Below, one piece after another: positions 1 through 9,365 of a stretch of 44,266 nucleotides of DNA. The stretch spans positions 1 to 44,266 of the forward strand of contig CADDYV010000028.1 of assembly GCA_902810695.1 (NCBI GenBank), given 5' to 3'. The notes under the pieces were generated by a model. It saw only the letters and a program-made list of their open reading frames with translations, had not been told where the DNA came from and did not search any database. Source of the stretch: Actinomycetota bacterium. Lineage in GTDB: Bacteria > Actinomycetota > Rubrobacteria > Rubrobacterales > Rubrobacteraceae. A program made the translations under genes and the position numbers. Each line of letters begins with the position of its first letter. Position 1 is the stretch's first letter.

Positions 1-46
1 CAAGTATGCCGGGTTCTAAATGTGCGCCAGTTCCAGAAGTATTTCG

Positions 47-76
47 TTGACTTTATACTATCTATTTAGGTATCGT
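47..76 (+). promoter_or_regulatory. Candidate sigma-A promoter of the helicase gene
   Basis: TTGACT at 47-52 and TATCGT at 71-76, with an 18-base spacer. An alternative -10 (TATACT) lies inside the spacer. Found by eye; no transcript data. Confidence 0.4.
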
Positions 77-105
77 TTTCTCTACTCGCGGAATAACCGT
101 CGTTA

Positions 106-127
106 CGGCTTACTTGCGGCTTACTTG
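106..127 (+). repeat. Tandem 11-bp duplication upstream of the helicase start
   Basis: The 11-mer cggcttacttg occurs twice head to tail (106-116 and 117-127). The first copy creates a TTG in frame with the helicase, so the duplication confuses start choice. The ATG at 165 is preferred. Confidence 0.7.
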
Positions 128-164
128 CGGAATTGATAGGTGGAAGACAGGCGTTAACCATATT

Positions 165-1727
165 ATGACTTTATCTGATGAAACTCTAGTTAATGTAGTT
201 GCGCGTTACCCAGGCTGCACTTGGCGAGAGCTACTCCTTATTCTGAGAGAGAAGGGCTGGACCAGCGTTACAAGGTCACAACTAAACTCGCGCTTATACC
301 GCGTTCCGGATTTGTATTGGGAGCCGGGCATCGGTTTCGAACGGCGCTGGTACTGCAGCATTCTACCTGATGGAACAACACCTTCTGATTTGAATGTAGT
401 GATAGAGGGGGCAGCACCAAAGGAACTACCACTTTACGATTGGCAGCGAGAGGCTTTGAAAGAGTGGGAAGATCATGGTTACAAAGGCGTAATCGAAGCA
501 GTTACAGGTGCTGGAAAGACCAGAGTCGCTATCGCCGCAGCAGCGCACGTACTCCGCGATGGTGGAAAAGTGGCTATCGTGGTTCCCACCATTGATCTCT
601 TGCACCAGTGGAAGCGCGAAGTAAAGCGGTTGTTGATAGATACTATGAAGCTGAACGTTTCTATGAGATTGCTTGGTGACAGATTTTTCTCTAACCTTAC
701 TCGTTGCAATGTGCTGATTGCCACTATTCAGTCAGCTTGCCAGTACGAGCTTTACCCGCCTCGTGCGAACGCTCTGCTGATCGCAGATGAAGTGCATCGC
801 TATGGCACCGAAAGTTGGTCTTTGGCCCTTGAACCAGGATTTGATTGCCGTCTGGGATTGACAGCCACCTATGAGCGAAGCGATAACGGCTGCGAAGAGT
901 ATCTGGACCCATATTTTGGCGGCGTAATATTTAGAGTCGACTACAGAAGAGCCTTGGACGAAGGCATAATCTCTCCTTTCAAGATCGCCTTCATAGGCGT
1001 ACCATTTTCCCCTCGCGAACGCGAAATGTACGAAGAATGGGACGAGAAGGTGTCCAAATACCGTCGCAGGCTAGTTAATGTGTATGGTCTTCCAGAAGAA
1101 CCGTTCGGCGAGTTCATGCGCGAAGTAACCATACTTAGTAAATCCGGCGAAGAGGGAGCGAAGTGGGCTGGCTTTTATCTCAATGCGTTCACGCAACGCA
1201 GGAAAGTGCTTGCCAGTGCCCAATCCAAATATCATCGGCTCGAAGATCTCATTGAGGCTGTTCGTAAAGCGGACAAAACCATCATATTCGCGCAAACTAA
1301 GGAAGCTGCGGAGAAAGCGACCAAACCTTTCATAGAAAGTGGCATGAACGGTGCTGTCCTTGAATCCAGCATGAAGAGACCAGAGCGTAAGCAAGTGTTG
1401 GCTGGATTTGAAAACGATGAGTACGAGTTGGTTGCTGCTCCGAAGCTGCTGGATGAAGGGATAGATGTTGCAGCAGCGGATCTAGCGATAATCATTGCGG
1501 CGAGCAGATCTCGGCGGCAAACTATCCAACGAATGGGCCGCGTACTTCGTCGAAAAGATGATGGAAGGCTTGCGCGTCTCGCCGTCCTTTATGTTCAAGG
1601 CACTTCCGAAGACCCTGAGATAGCTCACGAGGATTTTCTTGGTCTTGTAAGAGATGTTGCTGAGAATGTCAAGGTCTTTAACTCTGAGGCTTCTGCTAGG
1701 AAGATCTGCAATTATCTCAGCCCATAA
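165..1727 (+). CDS. SF2 DEAD/DEAH-type helicase (SSL2/XPB-like)
   Basis: A superfamily 2 nucleic-acid-dependent ATPase of about 520 residues. A Q-motif-like stretch (YDWQREAL) precedes Walker A (TGAGKT), motif II is DEVH (IADEVH), and motif III is GLTATYER. The C-terminal RecA-like lobe carries motif V (DEGIDVAAAD) and motif VI (QTIQRMGRVLRR). The first roughly 100 residues (CTWRELLLILREKGW) look like a small winged-helix or accessory domain. The ATG at 165 is chosen; an in-frame TTG at 114 would add 17 residues. Codons are visibly less GC-biased than in downstream genes, which suggests horizontal acquisition. XPB/SSL2-like helicases occur both in repair and in phage or defence islands. The next gene is unrelated and the upstream partner, if any, lies outside the window, so the role is unknown. 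Confidence 0.85.
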   Translation: MTLSDETLVNVVARYPGCTWRELLLILREKGWTSVTRSQLNSRLYRVPDLYWEPGIGFERRWYCSILPDGTTPSDLNVVIEGAAPKELPLYDWQREALKEWEDHGYKGVIEAVTGAGKTRVAIAAAAHVLRDGGKVAIVVPTIDLLHQWKREVKRLLIDTMKLNVSMRLLGDRFFSNLTRCNVLIATIQSACQYELYPPRANALLIADEVHRYGTESWSLALEPGFDCRLGLTATYERSDNGCEEYLDPYFGGVIFRVDYRRALDEGIISPFKIAFIGVPFSPREREMYEEWDEKVSKYRRRLVNVYGLPEEPFGEFMREVTILSKSGEEGAKWAGFYLNAFTQRRKVLASAQSKYHRLEDLIEAVRKADKTIIFAQTKEAAEKATKPFIESGMNGAVLESSMKRPERKQVLAGFENDEYELVAAPKLLDEGIDVAAADLAIIIAASRSRRQTIQRMGRVLRRKDDGRLARLAVLYVQGTSEDPEIAHEDFLGLVRDVAENVKVFNSEASARKICNYLSP

Positions 1728-1782
1728 ATCACTTATAGATTCAACCTGAGAAGCAATTCGTAGTTTGGCTCTAGACTATTAC

Positions 1783-1811
1783 TTGACGCGGAGCCAGGGC
1801 TGGACTACGCT
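1783..1811 (+). promoter_or_regulatory. Candidate glpP promoter
   Basis: TTGACG at 1783-1788, 17-base spacer, TACGCT at 1806-1811. It lies about 90 bases before the glpP start. The -35 is good and the -10 weak. Confidence 0.4.
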
Positions 1812-1899
1812 CAGTGTGCAGGAAGTAGTAGTGGGGAACTACGGTCGGGAAAGGATCGTAAATTCATAGTATGCGTCTTGCCGCACTCAACGGAGATAT

Positions 1900-2544
1900 A
1901 TGCGTGCAGTAAACGATGTAGCCGGAGACAGGCGCAAAGAGACTAGAGTCGGGAATGTGACCAGGAATAGTAAGCAGGTTGCACAGAAATTCTTTGGTGC
2001 GTTGGGAGAGGACCCGGTGGTTCCGGCGGTTCGGGGCCCCGGTATCGCCCTGGAGAGAGTGCTTGGCGGACGCTATCCGGCTGTCTTTGTACTTGGTGGG
2101 GACGTTTTCGAGCTTTTGAGAAAGGTACGAGGCAGGGAGCGAAGGCCGTTCATCTGCGTCAACGTGGATATGGTGGGTGGTGTCGCGGCGGACGCCAGCG
2201 GGTTGCGCTTCCTCTCGCGGGGGGTGGATGGAATAATCTCCACCCACCGACACGTGATCGAACTCGCCAAAGGCGCGGGGTTTTTGACCATACAGCGGCT
2301 TTTCGCCATAGACTCCGGTGCCGTCGAGCGGGGGATTAAGCTCATCCGCCACGCGAACCCCGACGGGATCGAAATACTGCCGGGCGTGGCGTACCCGGAG
2401 GTCGTTGCGCGCTACCGGGAGTCGCTTACGCAGCCGACTCTGGCCGGGGGTTTGATCACTGATCGCGAGACGGTAAAGCACATACTGGATGCGGGAGCCG
2501 CTGGTGTATCCACGAGTACATCTTCACTCTGGAACTCTACTTGA
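1900..2544 (+). CDS. glpP: Glycerol-3-phosphate-responsive antiterminator GlpP
   Basis: RNA-binding antiterminator of the GlpP family. With glycerol-3-phosphate bound, it lets RNA polymerase read through leader terminators of glp transcripts (known for Bacillus subtilis). It is a TIM-barrel-like protein. Family landmarks visible here are VVPAVRG near the start of the domain, GIISTHRHVIELAK, FLTIQRLFAIDSGAVERG, PDGIEILPGVAYPEV and LAGGLITDRE, ending in STSSLWN as in the Bacillus protein. At 214 residues it is about 30 longer at the N terminus than Bacillus GlpP. The GTG at 1957 (residue 20) is therefore a reasonable alternative start. The ATG at 1900 has a short-spaced GGAG. The gene sits directly before glpK, whose leader carries a terminator-like hairpin, matching this function. 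Confidence 0.9.
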   Translation: MRAVNDVAGDRRKETRVGNVTRNSKQVAQKFFGALGEDPVVPAVRGPGIALERVLGGRYPAVFVLGGDVFELLRKVRGRERRPFICVNVDMVGGVAADASGLRFLSRGVDGIISTHRHVIELAKGAGFLTIQRLFAIDSGAVERGIKLIRHANPDGIEILPGVAYPEVVARYRESLTQPTLAGGLITDRETVKHILDAGAAGVSTSTSSLWNST

Positions 2545-2569
2545 CACGGATTTGGGGTGGCAGTAGAGT
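2541..2569 (+). promoter_or_regulatory. glpK operon promoter overlapping the glpP stop codon
   Basis: Perfect -35 TTGACA at 2541-2546, 17-base spacer, -10 TAGAGT at 2564-2569. The -35 contains the glpP TGA stop (2542-2544). Transcription would start near 2576, giving a leader of about 180 bases before glpK. Confidence 0.65.
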
Positions 2570-2619
2570 TCAGACACACAAAGAAATACATGTTGCGGAG
2601 GCATAGAGAGAAGAGAGAG

Positions 2620-2686
2620 CCTCGTGCGAAGTTGCGAATCCGGCATCTAGCGTCGGCAAGTCGTGGTTTCGCGCGGGGTTTGTTTT
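2620..2686 (+). terminator. Leader terminator of glpK, probable GlpP target
   Basis: The 5' arm cctcgtgcgaa (2620-2630) pairs over 11 bp (two G-U wobbles) with ttcgcgcgggg (2668-2678), followed directly by tttgtttt (2679-2686). The loop contains a smaller hairpin (ccggc with gtcgg). It lies between the TTGACA/TAGAGT promoter and the glpK start, the position of the GlpP-controlled terminator in Bacillus glp leaders. It could instead simply end the glpP message. Confidence 0.6.
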
Positions 2687-2722
2687 CACAGGAGGTGGAT
2701 CCGGAGCGACTAGAAATCGTAA

Positions 2723-4288
<1,566 letters not shown>

Positions 4289-4326
4289 AAAGGGCGGTGA
4301 GACGCTGTTGAGGATGGAGAGTACAG

Positions 4327-4352
4327 GATCGGGGTCCTTCGAGACCCCGATC
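4327..4352 (+). other. Stable RNA hairpin between glpK and dhaK
   Basis: Perfect 10-bp stem (gatcggggtc / gaccccgatc) with loop cttcga, ending 17 bases before the dhaK ATG. No U-tract follows. It is more likely an mRNA processing or stability element than a terminator. Confidence 0.5.
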
Positions 4353-4369
4353 TACTCGAAAGGTAGAAG

Positions 4370-5371
4370 ATGAAGAAGCTAATCAATACCCCCGACCGCG
4401 TAGTCGAGGAGATGCTGCGGGGGATGGAGCTTGCGCATCGGGAGTTGATCCGGCTGATCCCCGAGCACAACGTCGTGGTCCGCGCCGACGCTCCGGTTCA
4501 GGGCAAGGTCGCCCTCGTCTCCGGCGGCGGCTCGGGCCACGAGCCGACCCACGGCGGCTACGTCGGACCAGGAATGCTCGACGCCGCGTGCGCGGGGGCC
4601 GTGTTCACCAGCCCCACCCCGGAGCAGATGCTGGAGGCAACGAAGGCGGTAAACGGCGGAGCCGGGGTATTCTACGTCGTCAAGAACTACACTGGAGACG
4701 TGCTGAACTTCGAGATGGCCGGGGAGCTTGCCGAAGCAGAGGGCATCGAAACCGATTACGTCGTTACAAACGACGATGTGGCGGTCGAGGACTCGACCTT
4801 CACCAGCGGCAGGCGCGGGGTGGCGGGCACGGTGTTCGTGCACAAGATCTGCGGCGCGGCAGCCGACGACGGGAAGGACCTGGCGGGAATCAAAGAGCTG
4901 GCCCAGAGGGTGAACGCCAACGCGCGCACGATGGGGATGGCCCTGACCAGTTGCACGCCGCCGGAAGCTGGAGAGCCTATCTTCAAGATCGGGGACGACG
5001 AGATGGAGCTTGGGATCGGCATCCACGGCGAACCCGGCGCCGAGCGCAAGAAGATAGAGCCTGCCGACAAGATCGTGGACGAGATGCTCGCGAAGATCCT
5101 CGGCGACTCGGTGGACTACTCGGGCTCCGAGGTGGCCGTCATCGTAAACGGCATGGGCGGCACGCCCCTGATGGAGCTCTACGTCGCCTACGCCCACGTC
5201 GCCGACGTGCTAAAGCGCGAGGGCGTGGAGGTCTGGCGGAGGCCCTATGTGGGCAACTACATGACCTCGCTGGAGATGGCGGGATTCTCCATAACGCTCT
5301 TGAAGCTCGACGACGAGATGAAAAATTACCTCTCTGCTCCATGCACGGTGGCTGCAGGAAGACCATTCTAG
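4370..5371 (+). CDS. dhaK: Dihydroxyacetone kinase subunit DhaK
   Basis: Substrate-binding subunit of the PTS-dependent dihydroxyacetone kinase. It holds dihydroxyacetone as a hemiaminal on a histidine while DhaL-ADP transfers phosphate. At 333 residues it has the usual DhaK length. Visible family motifs are GGGSGHEPTHGGYVG (with the His corresponding to E. coli His56), FTSPTPEQM, VKNYTGDVLNFEMA, GRRGVAGTVFVHK, and GIGIHGEPGAE, which carries the covalent substrate His (E. coli His218). The ATG is preceded by GAAAGG. glpF starts 15 bases after the stop. Unlike the usual dhaKLM order, dhaK is separated from dhaL here by the aquaglyceroporin gene. No glycerol dehydrogenase is present in the window to make dihydroxyacetone, so the substrate is imported or made elsewhere. 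Confidence 0.95.
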   Translation: MKKLINTPDRVVEEMLRGMELAHRELIRLIPEHNVVVRADAPVQGKVALVSGGGSGHEPTHGGYVGPGMLDAACAGAVFTSPTPEQMLEATKAVNGGAGVFYVVKNYTGDVLNFEMAGELAEAEGIETDYVVTNDDVAVEDSTFTSGRRGVAGTVFVHKICGAAADDGKDLAGIKELAQRVNANARTMGMALTSCTPPEAGEPIFKIGDDEMELGIGIHGEPGAERKKIEPADKIVDEMLAKILGDSVDYSGSEVAVIVNGMGGTPLMELYVAYAHVADVLKREGVEVWRRPYVGNYMTSLEMAGFSITLLKLDDEMKNYLSAPCTVAAGRPF

Positions 5372-5386
5372 GGAAAGGAGAAAGTT

Positions 5387-6364
5387 ATGGCAGCAGCAAC
5401 GGCGCCGGCCCGAACAGGATGGCGCTCGACGGTCTGGGGTGAGCTGTCGTCGGAGTTCCTGGGGACGTTCGTACTCATCGCCTTCGGAGACGGCGTGGTG
5501 GCGATGGCAGTCGCAGCACTCAACCAGTCAGGCAGGGCAGCGAACGGGCATACCATTTTCCTGGCTTCAGGAGACTGGCTGCTCATCACCTGGGGATGGG
5601 CGATGGCCGTCGCGTTCGGCGTGTACGTGGCCGGAGGGATAAGCGGGGCCCACATAAACCCGGCTGTAACGCTGGCTTTCGCGGTAAAGAGAGACTTCCC
5701 GTGGAGAAAGGTTCCGGGATACATGGTCGCCCAGGTCGTGGGAGCCTTTGTAGGGGCCGCGCTGGTCTTTCTCGTCTACCACAACTCTATTGGAAGCTTC
5801 GAGGCTACCAACCATATAACGCGGGGGGATCCAGCGTCCAACACCACATTCAGTATCTTCGCCACGTTCCCCGCGCCGTACTTCCACGGCAGTGTCGTGG
5901 GTCCTCTAATAGACCAGATAGTCGGTACGGCGTTCCTGCTGATGTTCGTCTTCGCGCTGACGGATACCCGTAACCAACCCCCACTGTCCAACCTGGCTCC
6001 GCTCCTTGTGGGCCTGGCGGTTGCGGCTATCGGGATGTCCTACGGGGCGAACGCAGGGTATGCGATCAACCCCGCCCGCGACTTCGGACCGAGGGTTTTC
6101 GCCTGGCTCGCCGGATGGGGACAGGTTGCCCTGCCCGGCACCGTGCACGGAGCAGGGTTGAACTTTACCGCTTACTTCTGGATCCCGATAGTCGGTCCGT
6201 TGATCGGAGGGGTGCTCGGGGCTTTGTGCTATGACTTCTTTATTCGCGACGTGCTCGCAGCCCGCGGCGCTCAGGTCCAGACAGAGGTGGAATCCAGGGG
6301 CGAAACGGATGTAGAGGTTACCGCAGCGGATGGAGAAGCCCGTGGTCGCACCGTGCGGGAGTAG
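5387..6364 (+). CDS. glpF: Glycerol facilitator (aquaglyceroporin)
   Basis: Major intrinsic protein channel for facilitated glycerol uptake. It has six membrane helices and both half-helix signatures, HINPAVTLAF and YAINPARDFGPR. The Asp after NPAR is the residue that marks glycerol facilitators rather than water-only aquaporins. At 325 residues it is longer than E. coli GlpF (281). The extra length lies in a long loop in the middle (roughly residues 130-170) and a charged, glutamate-rich cytoplasmic tail of about 35 residues after FIRDVLAARG. The start ATG has AAAGGAG 6-7 bases upstream. It lies between dhaK and dhaL and presumably supplies glycerol to GlpK. A strong hairpin follows it at 6404-6433. 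Confidence 0.95.
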   Translation: MAAATAPARTGWRSTVWGELSSEFLGTFVLIAFGDGVVAMAVAALNQSGRAANGHTIFLASGDWLLITWGWAMAVAFGVYVAGGISGAHINPAVTLAFAVKRDFPWRKVPGYMVAQVVGAFVGAALVFLVYHNSIGSFEATNHITRGDPASNTTFSIFATFPAPYFHGSVVGPLIDQIVGTAFLLMFVFALTDTRNQPPLSNLAPLLVGLAVAAIGMSYGANAGYAINPARDFGPRVFAWLAGWGQVALPGTVHGAGLNFTAYFWIPIVGPLIGGVLGALCYDFFIRDVLAARGAQVQTEVESRGETDVEVTAADGEARGRTVRE

Positions 6365-6403
6365 TTAAGAATTCCGCACCGCTATCGTCATCATAGAGAA
6401 TCA

Positions 6404-6433
6404 GAGGGTCCGGCTAATTTTAGCCGGACCCTC
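6404..6433 (+). terminator. Strong hairpin between glpF and dhaL
   Basis: Perfect 13-bp stem (gagggtccggcta / tagccggaccctc) with a 4-base loop. No U-run follows, so it may be a partial terminator or 3'-end protector that lowers downstream expression relative to glpKF. Confidence 0.55.
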
Positions 6434-6469
6434 GTTCGAGTGAATCTTTACAAGTTGTAGGGAGGTGCT

Positions 6470-7102
6470 TTGAGCGATACGGAATCCGCGATCGCCGTAA
6501 TAAGAGCGATGGCTGCCGCGATGGAAGAGAACAGGCAATGGCTTACCAGGCTGGACTCCGAAATCGGGGACGGCGACCACGGCACGAATATGCACCGGGG
6601 TTTTCAGGCTGCCCTCGAACGTCTGGACGGCGCCGAACCATCTTCTGCCGCCGATGCCCTCAAGGCGGTTTCGATGGCACTCATCAGCAAGGTCGGGGGT
6701 GCTGCGGGACCGCTGTACGGTACGGCGTTCCTGCGTGCCTCAACGACGCTTTCGGGCAAGGAAAATGTCTCCGCCGAAGAAACCGCGGAAGCCCTCGAAG
6801 CCGCTCTGGCAGGCGTCAAGCAGCGCGGCAAAGCTCAAGCCGGAGACAAGACAATGGTGGATGCTCTGGAGCCTGCGGTTGCAGCGGCGAAAGAAGCAGC
6901 TTCGAGCGGCAAGGGAGTGGCTGAAGTATTCCGGGCTGCGGCGGAGGCTGCGGCGGAGGGCGCAGAAGCTACGGTACCGCTTGCGGCCAGGCGCGGGCGG
7001 GCGAGTTACCTGGGACAGCGTGCCGCCGGGCACAAGGACCCTGGAGCGGCCTCGACGCACCTGTTGCTCGACGCTGCGGCCCGCGCTCTGGAATCCTCAT
7101 GA
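6470..7102 (+). CDS. dhaL: Dihydroxyacetone kinase subunit DhaL (ADP-binding)
   Basis: Nucleotide subunit of the PTS-type dihydroxyacetone kinase. The bound ADP is rephosphorylated by DhaM and then phosphorylates dihydroxyacetone on DhaK. All-alpha DhaL/Dak2 fold, 210 residues, the family length. The Mg-ADP motif is intact (LDSEIGDGDHGTNMHRGF). Further landmarks are SKVGGAAGPLYGTAFLRA, AGDKTMVDALEP and AARRGRASYLGQRAAGHKDPG. The start is a TTG with GGAGGTG just upstream. The stop codon overlaps the dhaM start as ATGA (7099-7102), indicating coupled translation and a stoichiometric DhaL-DhaM pair. Confidence 0.95.
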   Translation: MSDTESAIAVIRAMAAAMEENRQWLTRLDSEIGDGDHGTNMHRGFQAALERLDGAEPSSAADALKAVSMALISKVGGAAGPLYGTAFLRASTTLSGKENVSAEETAEALEAALAGVKQRGKAQAGDKTMVDALEPAVAAAKEAASSGKGVAEVFRAAAEAAAEGAEATVPLAARRGRASYLGQRAAGHKDPGAASTHLLLDAAARALESS

Positions 7103-7497
7103 GTTGCGGCCTGGTGCTCGTCTCGCACAGCCCTGAGATCGCCGAGGGAACCGCCGGGCTCGTGCGTCAGATGGCCGGGGAGGTAGAAGTTGTGGCGGTC
7201 GGGGGTGACGCCGAGGGATCTTTCGGGACGGACCCCGAGAGGATCCAGAGCGCCATAGAGAACCTGGATACTGACGAAATCCTGGTGTTTATGGATCTCG
7301 GGAGCGCCGTCCTCTCCGCCGAGACGGTGCTGGAGATGCTGGATCCGGCCCTCAGAGAACGGGTGCACCTCGTGGACGCTCCGTTTGTCGAGGGAGCCTT
7401 CGCCGCGGGCGTCAGTGCCTCGGCGGGCTCTGGAGCGGAGGAGTGCGTCGAAGCCGCGATGGAGGCGCGCACGGAGCCAAAGCTGCACGAGGGATGA
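7099..7497 (+). CDS. dhaM: PTS phosphocarrier DhaM (EIIA-mannose-type domain)
   Basis: Delivers phosphate from the PTS (EI, then HPr) to DhaL-ADP. It has 132 residues and consists only of the EIIA-Man-like domain. The N-terminal LVLVSHSPEIAEG contains the phosphorylatable His. FMDLGSAVLSAETVLEM and VDAPFVEGAFAAGV are typical of the family. The HPr-like and truncated EI domains fused in E. coli DhaM are absent, so separate EI and HPr proteins must be encoded elsewhere. The start overlaps the dhaL stop by 4 bases. Its presence makes this kinase PEP-dependent rather than ATP-dependent. Confidence 0.93.
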   Translation: MSCGLVLVSHSPEIAEGTAGLVRQMAGEVEVVAVGGDAEGSFGTDPERIQSAIENLDTDEILVFMDLGSAVLSAETVLEMLDPALRERVHLVDAPFVEGAFAAGVSASAGSGAEECVEAAMEARTEPKLHEG

Positions 7498-7515
7498 AGG
7501 CGCTGGACGAGAAAT

Positions 7516-7562
7516 CTGATGTCCTGAAGTGAACAACATACCTCCACAGGAGGGAACATCAG
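7516..7562 (+). promoter_or_regulatory. Structured leader before glpD
   Basis: Outer stem ctgatgt (7516-7522) with acatcag (7556-7562), and an inner hairpin cctcc-aca-ggagg. It ends about 36 bases before the glpD ATG. No U-tract is visible. It could be a GlpP-responsive or translational control element; by-eye folding only. Confidence 0.35.
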
Positions 7563-7598
7563 AGATATATTCTCGTGTAAGAACGGAAAGGAGCCACC

Positions 7599-9263
7599 AT
7601 GACCCGCCAGATCCCTAAAGACATCCAGGAATACCCCTTCGATCTGATCCTGATCGGGGCCGGCATCAATGGTGCGGGTATAGCCCGCGACGCTGCGATG
7701 CGCGGCCTGCGGGTCCTGCTCCTGGACAAGGGAGACATCTCCAACGGCACGACGCAGTGGGCAACCCGTCTTATACACGGCGGTCTGCGCTACCTGGAGT
7801 ATTACGAAGTCCCGCTGGTACGCGAATCGCTGCACGATCGGGAGATCCTGCTGCACATAGCCCCGCACCTGGTCAGGCCGCTCGGATTTCTGGTCCCCAT
7901 CTACAAGCGCAGCAAACACGGCCCCATGATGATCTGGCTCGGCATGGTGGGCTACGACATGCTCTCTTTCGACAAGAGCATGGAAAACCACCGCATGTTT
8001 TCGCGCGAGAAGGCCCTGGAGCGCGAGCCCGGACTCAACCCGGAGAACCTCGAAGGGGCGGCTTTCTACTACGACGCTCAGGTCGAGTACGCCGAGAGGA
8101 TAGCCGTCGAGAATGCGATATCCGCCCGCGAGCACGGCGCAACCGTCCTCACCTACACCAAAGTCGAGCGTCTGATCCGCGAGGGCAGAAGCGTCGTCGG
8201 CGTCGAGTTCAGCGACGTTCTCGGTGGCGGGAGAAAGTATCAGGTCCGCGCCCCCGTAACCGTAAACGTCTCCGGTCCCTGGGTTGATGAAGTTCTGGGA
8301 GAGAATTCCCCGAAGCGCATGATCGGGGGCACCAAGGGCAGCCACATCATCGTGGACCCATTCCCCGGAGCCCCGAAGAACGAGGCGCTCTACGTCGAGG
8401 CGCGCAAGGACGGACGACCGTACTTCATCGTGCCGTGGAACGGCCGTTACCTCATCGGGACCACCGACATACGTTACGAGGGAGACCTCGACTACGTATC
8501 CGCCGACGAGGATGAGATCGAATACCTCCTGGACGAGACCAACTACGTCATCCCCAGCGCCAACCTCACCCGCGATAAGGTCCTGTTCACCTACTCCGGC
8601 GTGAGGCCTCTGCCCTACCAGCCAGAGGGAGCGGAAGGCTCCGTGACGAGGAGCCACATCATCTACGACCACGCCGGAGAGGACCCGAAGCTGGGGGGAC
8701 TTATCTCCATCATTGGTGGCAAGCTGACTACCTACCGCAACCTCTCCCGGCAGACGGTAGACAAGGTCTACCGAAAACTCGGCCAGAAGCCGCCCGCGTG
8801 CCACACCGGAGACATACCGCTCCCCGGCGGCGCTGCTGACGACTTCGAGAGCTTCGCCGCGCGGTTCAAGGCTGAAAGTGGTCTCGCAGACGAACTGGCC
8901 GAACGGCTCCTGAAGATCTATGGAACCCGCGCTCCGGAGGTGATTTCGCTGGCCGGAGACGATCCCTCGCTCAAGATGCCCCTGACCTCGCCCGCTACCA
9001 TAGAGACCGGCATCATCGGTGCCGAGGTCATCTTCGCCTTCCGCCAGGAGATGGCCCAGACCCTCTCCGATGTACTGCTGCGGCGCACGATGGTCGGTCT
9101 GGGGCCCAATGTCGCCCTCGATGTGGCCGAGGCTGCCGCCGGGGTCGCCGTGAAACATCTGGATTGGGATGAGGAGCGCGCCAGACGCGAGGTTGAAAAC
9201 TACCGCGACTACGTCCGCCGCTACACGCCGAAAGCCCTCCGCGAAGAGGCCGCGAAAACTTGA
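7599..9263 (+). CDS. glpD: Aerobic glycerol-3-phosphate dehydrogenase
   Basis: Membrane-associated FAD enzyme that oxidises sn-glycerol-3-phosphate to DHAP and passes electrons to quinone. At 554 residues it is typical of the GlpD family. The N-terminal FAD dinucleotide fold is DLILIGAGINGAGIARDAA. The family signature RLIHGGLRYLEYYE and the substrate region GTKGSHIIVD, FIVPWNGRYLIGTTD and SGVRPLPYQP are present. GGKLTTYRNLS closes the FAD domain. The C-terminal DAO_C-like helical domain contains FAFRQEMAQTLSDVLLRRT. AAAGGAG lies 7 bases before the ATG. It is the last gene of the glycerol group, about 100 bases after dhaM, with a structured leader in between. Together with GlpK it sends glycerol to glycolysis. 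Confidence 0.96.
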   Translation: MTRQIPKDIQEYPFDLILIGAGINGAGIARDAAMRGLRVLLLDKGDISNGTTQWATRLIHGGLRYLEYYEVPLVRESLHDREILLHIAPHLVRPLGFLVPIYKRSKHGPMMIWLGMVGYDMLSFDKSMENHRMFSREKALEREPGLNPENLEGAAFYYDAQVEYAERIAVENAISAREHGATVLTYTKVERLIREGRSVVGVEFSDVLGGGRKYQVRAPVTVNVSGPWVDEVLGENSPKRMIGGTKGSHIIVDPFPGAPKNEALYVEARKDGRPYFIVPWNGRYLIGTTDIRYEGDLDYVSADEDEIEYLLDETNYVIPSANLTRDKVLFTYSGVRPLPYQPEGAEGSVTRSHIIYDHAGEDPKLGGLISIIGGKLTTYRNLSRQTVDKVYRKLGQKPPACHTGDIPLPGGAADDFESFAARFKAESGLADELAERLLKIYGTRAPEVISLAGDDPSLKMPLTSPATIETGIIGAEVIFAFRQEMAQTLSDVLLRRTMVGLGPNVALDVAEAAAGVAVKHLDWDEERARREVENYRDYVRRYTPKALREEAAKT

Positions 9264-9294
9264 GAACAACATTAGTAACCGTCCCTGATTTCAC

Positions 9295-9319
9295 GTTTAC
9301 TCGCGGGATGTACGGGTAA
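9295..9319 (+). promoter_or_regulatory. SigB-type stress promoter candidate before the ferritin-like gene
   Basis: GTTTAC (9295-9300), 13-base spacer, GGGTAA (9314-9319). This resembles the SigB/SigF consensus GTTTAA-N12-14-GGGTAT. It lies 47 bases before the start codon. No comparable sigma-A promoter is evident. Confidence 0.5.
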
Positions 9320-9365
9320 AGTATTAGGTGAGATTCTTTAGGAGATTCAACTGGAGGTCAAAAAA

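Noticed and set aside
7167-9272. A 701-codon open frame antisense to dhaM and glpD
   Set aside because: It lies wholly opposite recognised genes, has no family motif, and is the usual result of GC-rich codon use. Similar long antisense frames (2570-4210, 30501-32624, 34537-36522) are rejected for the same reason.
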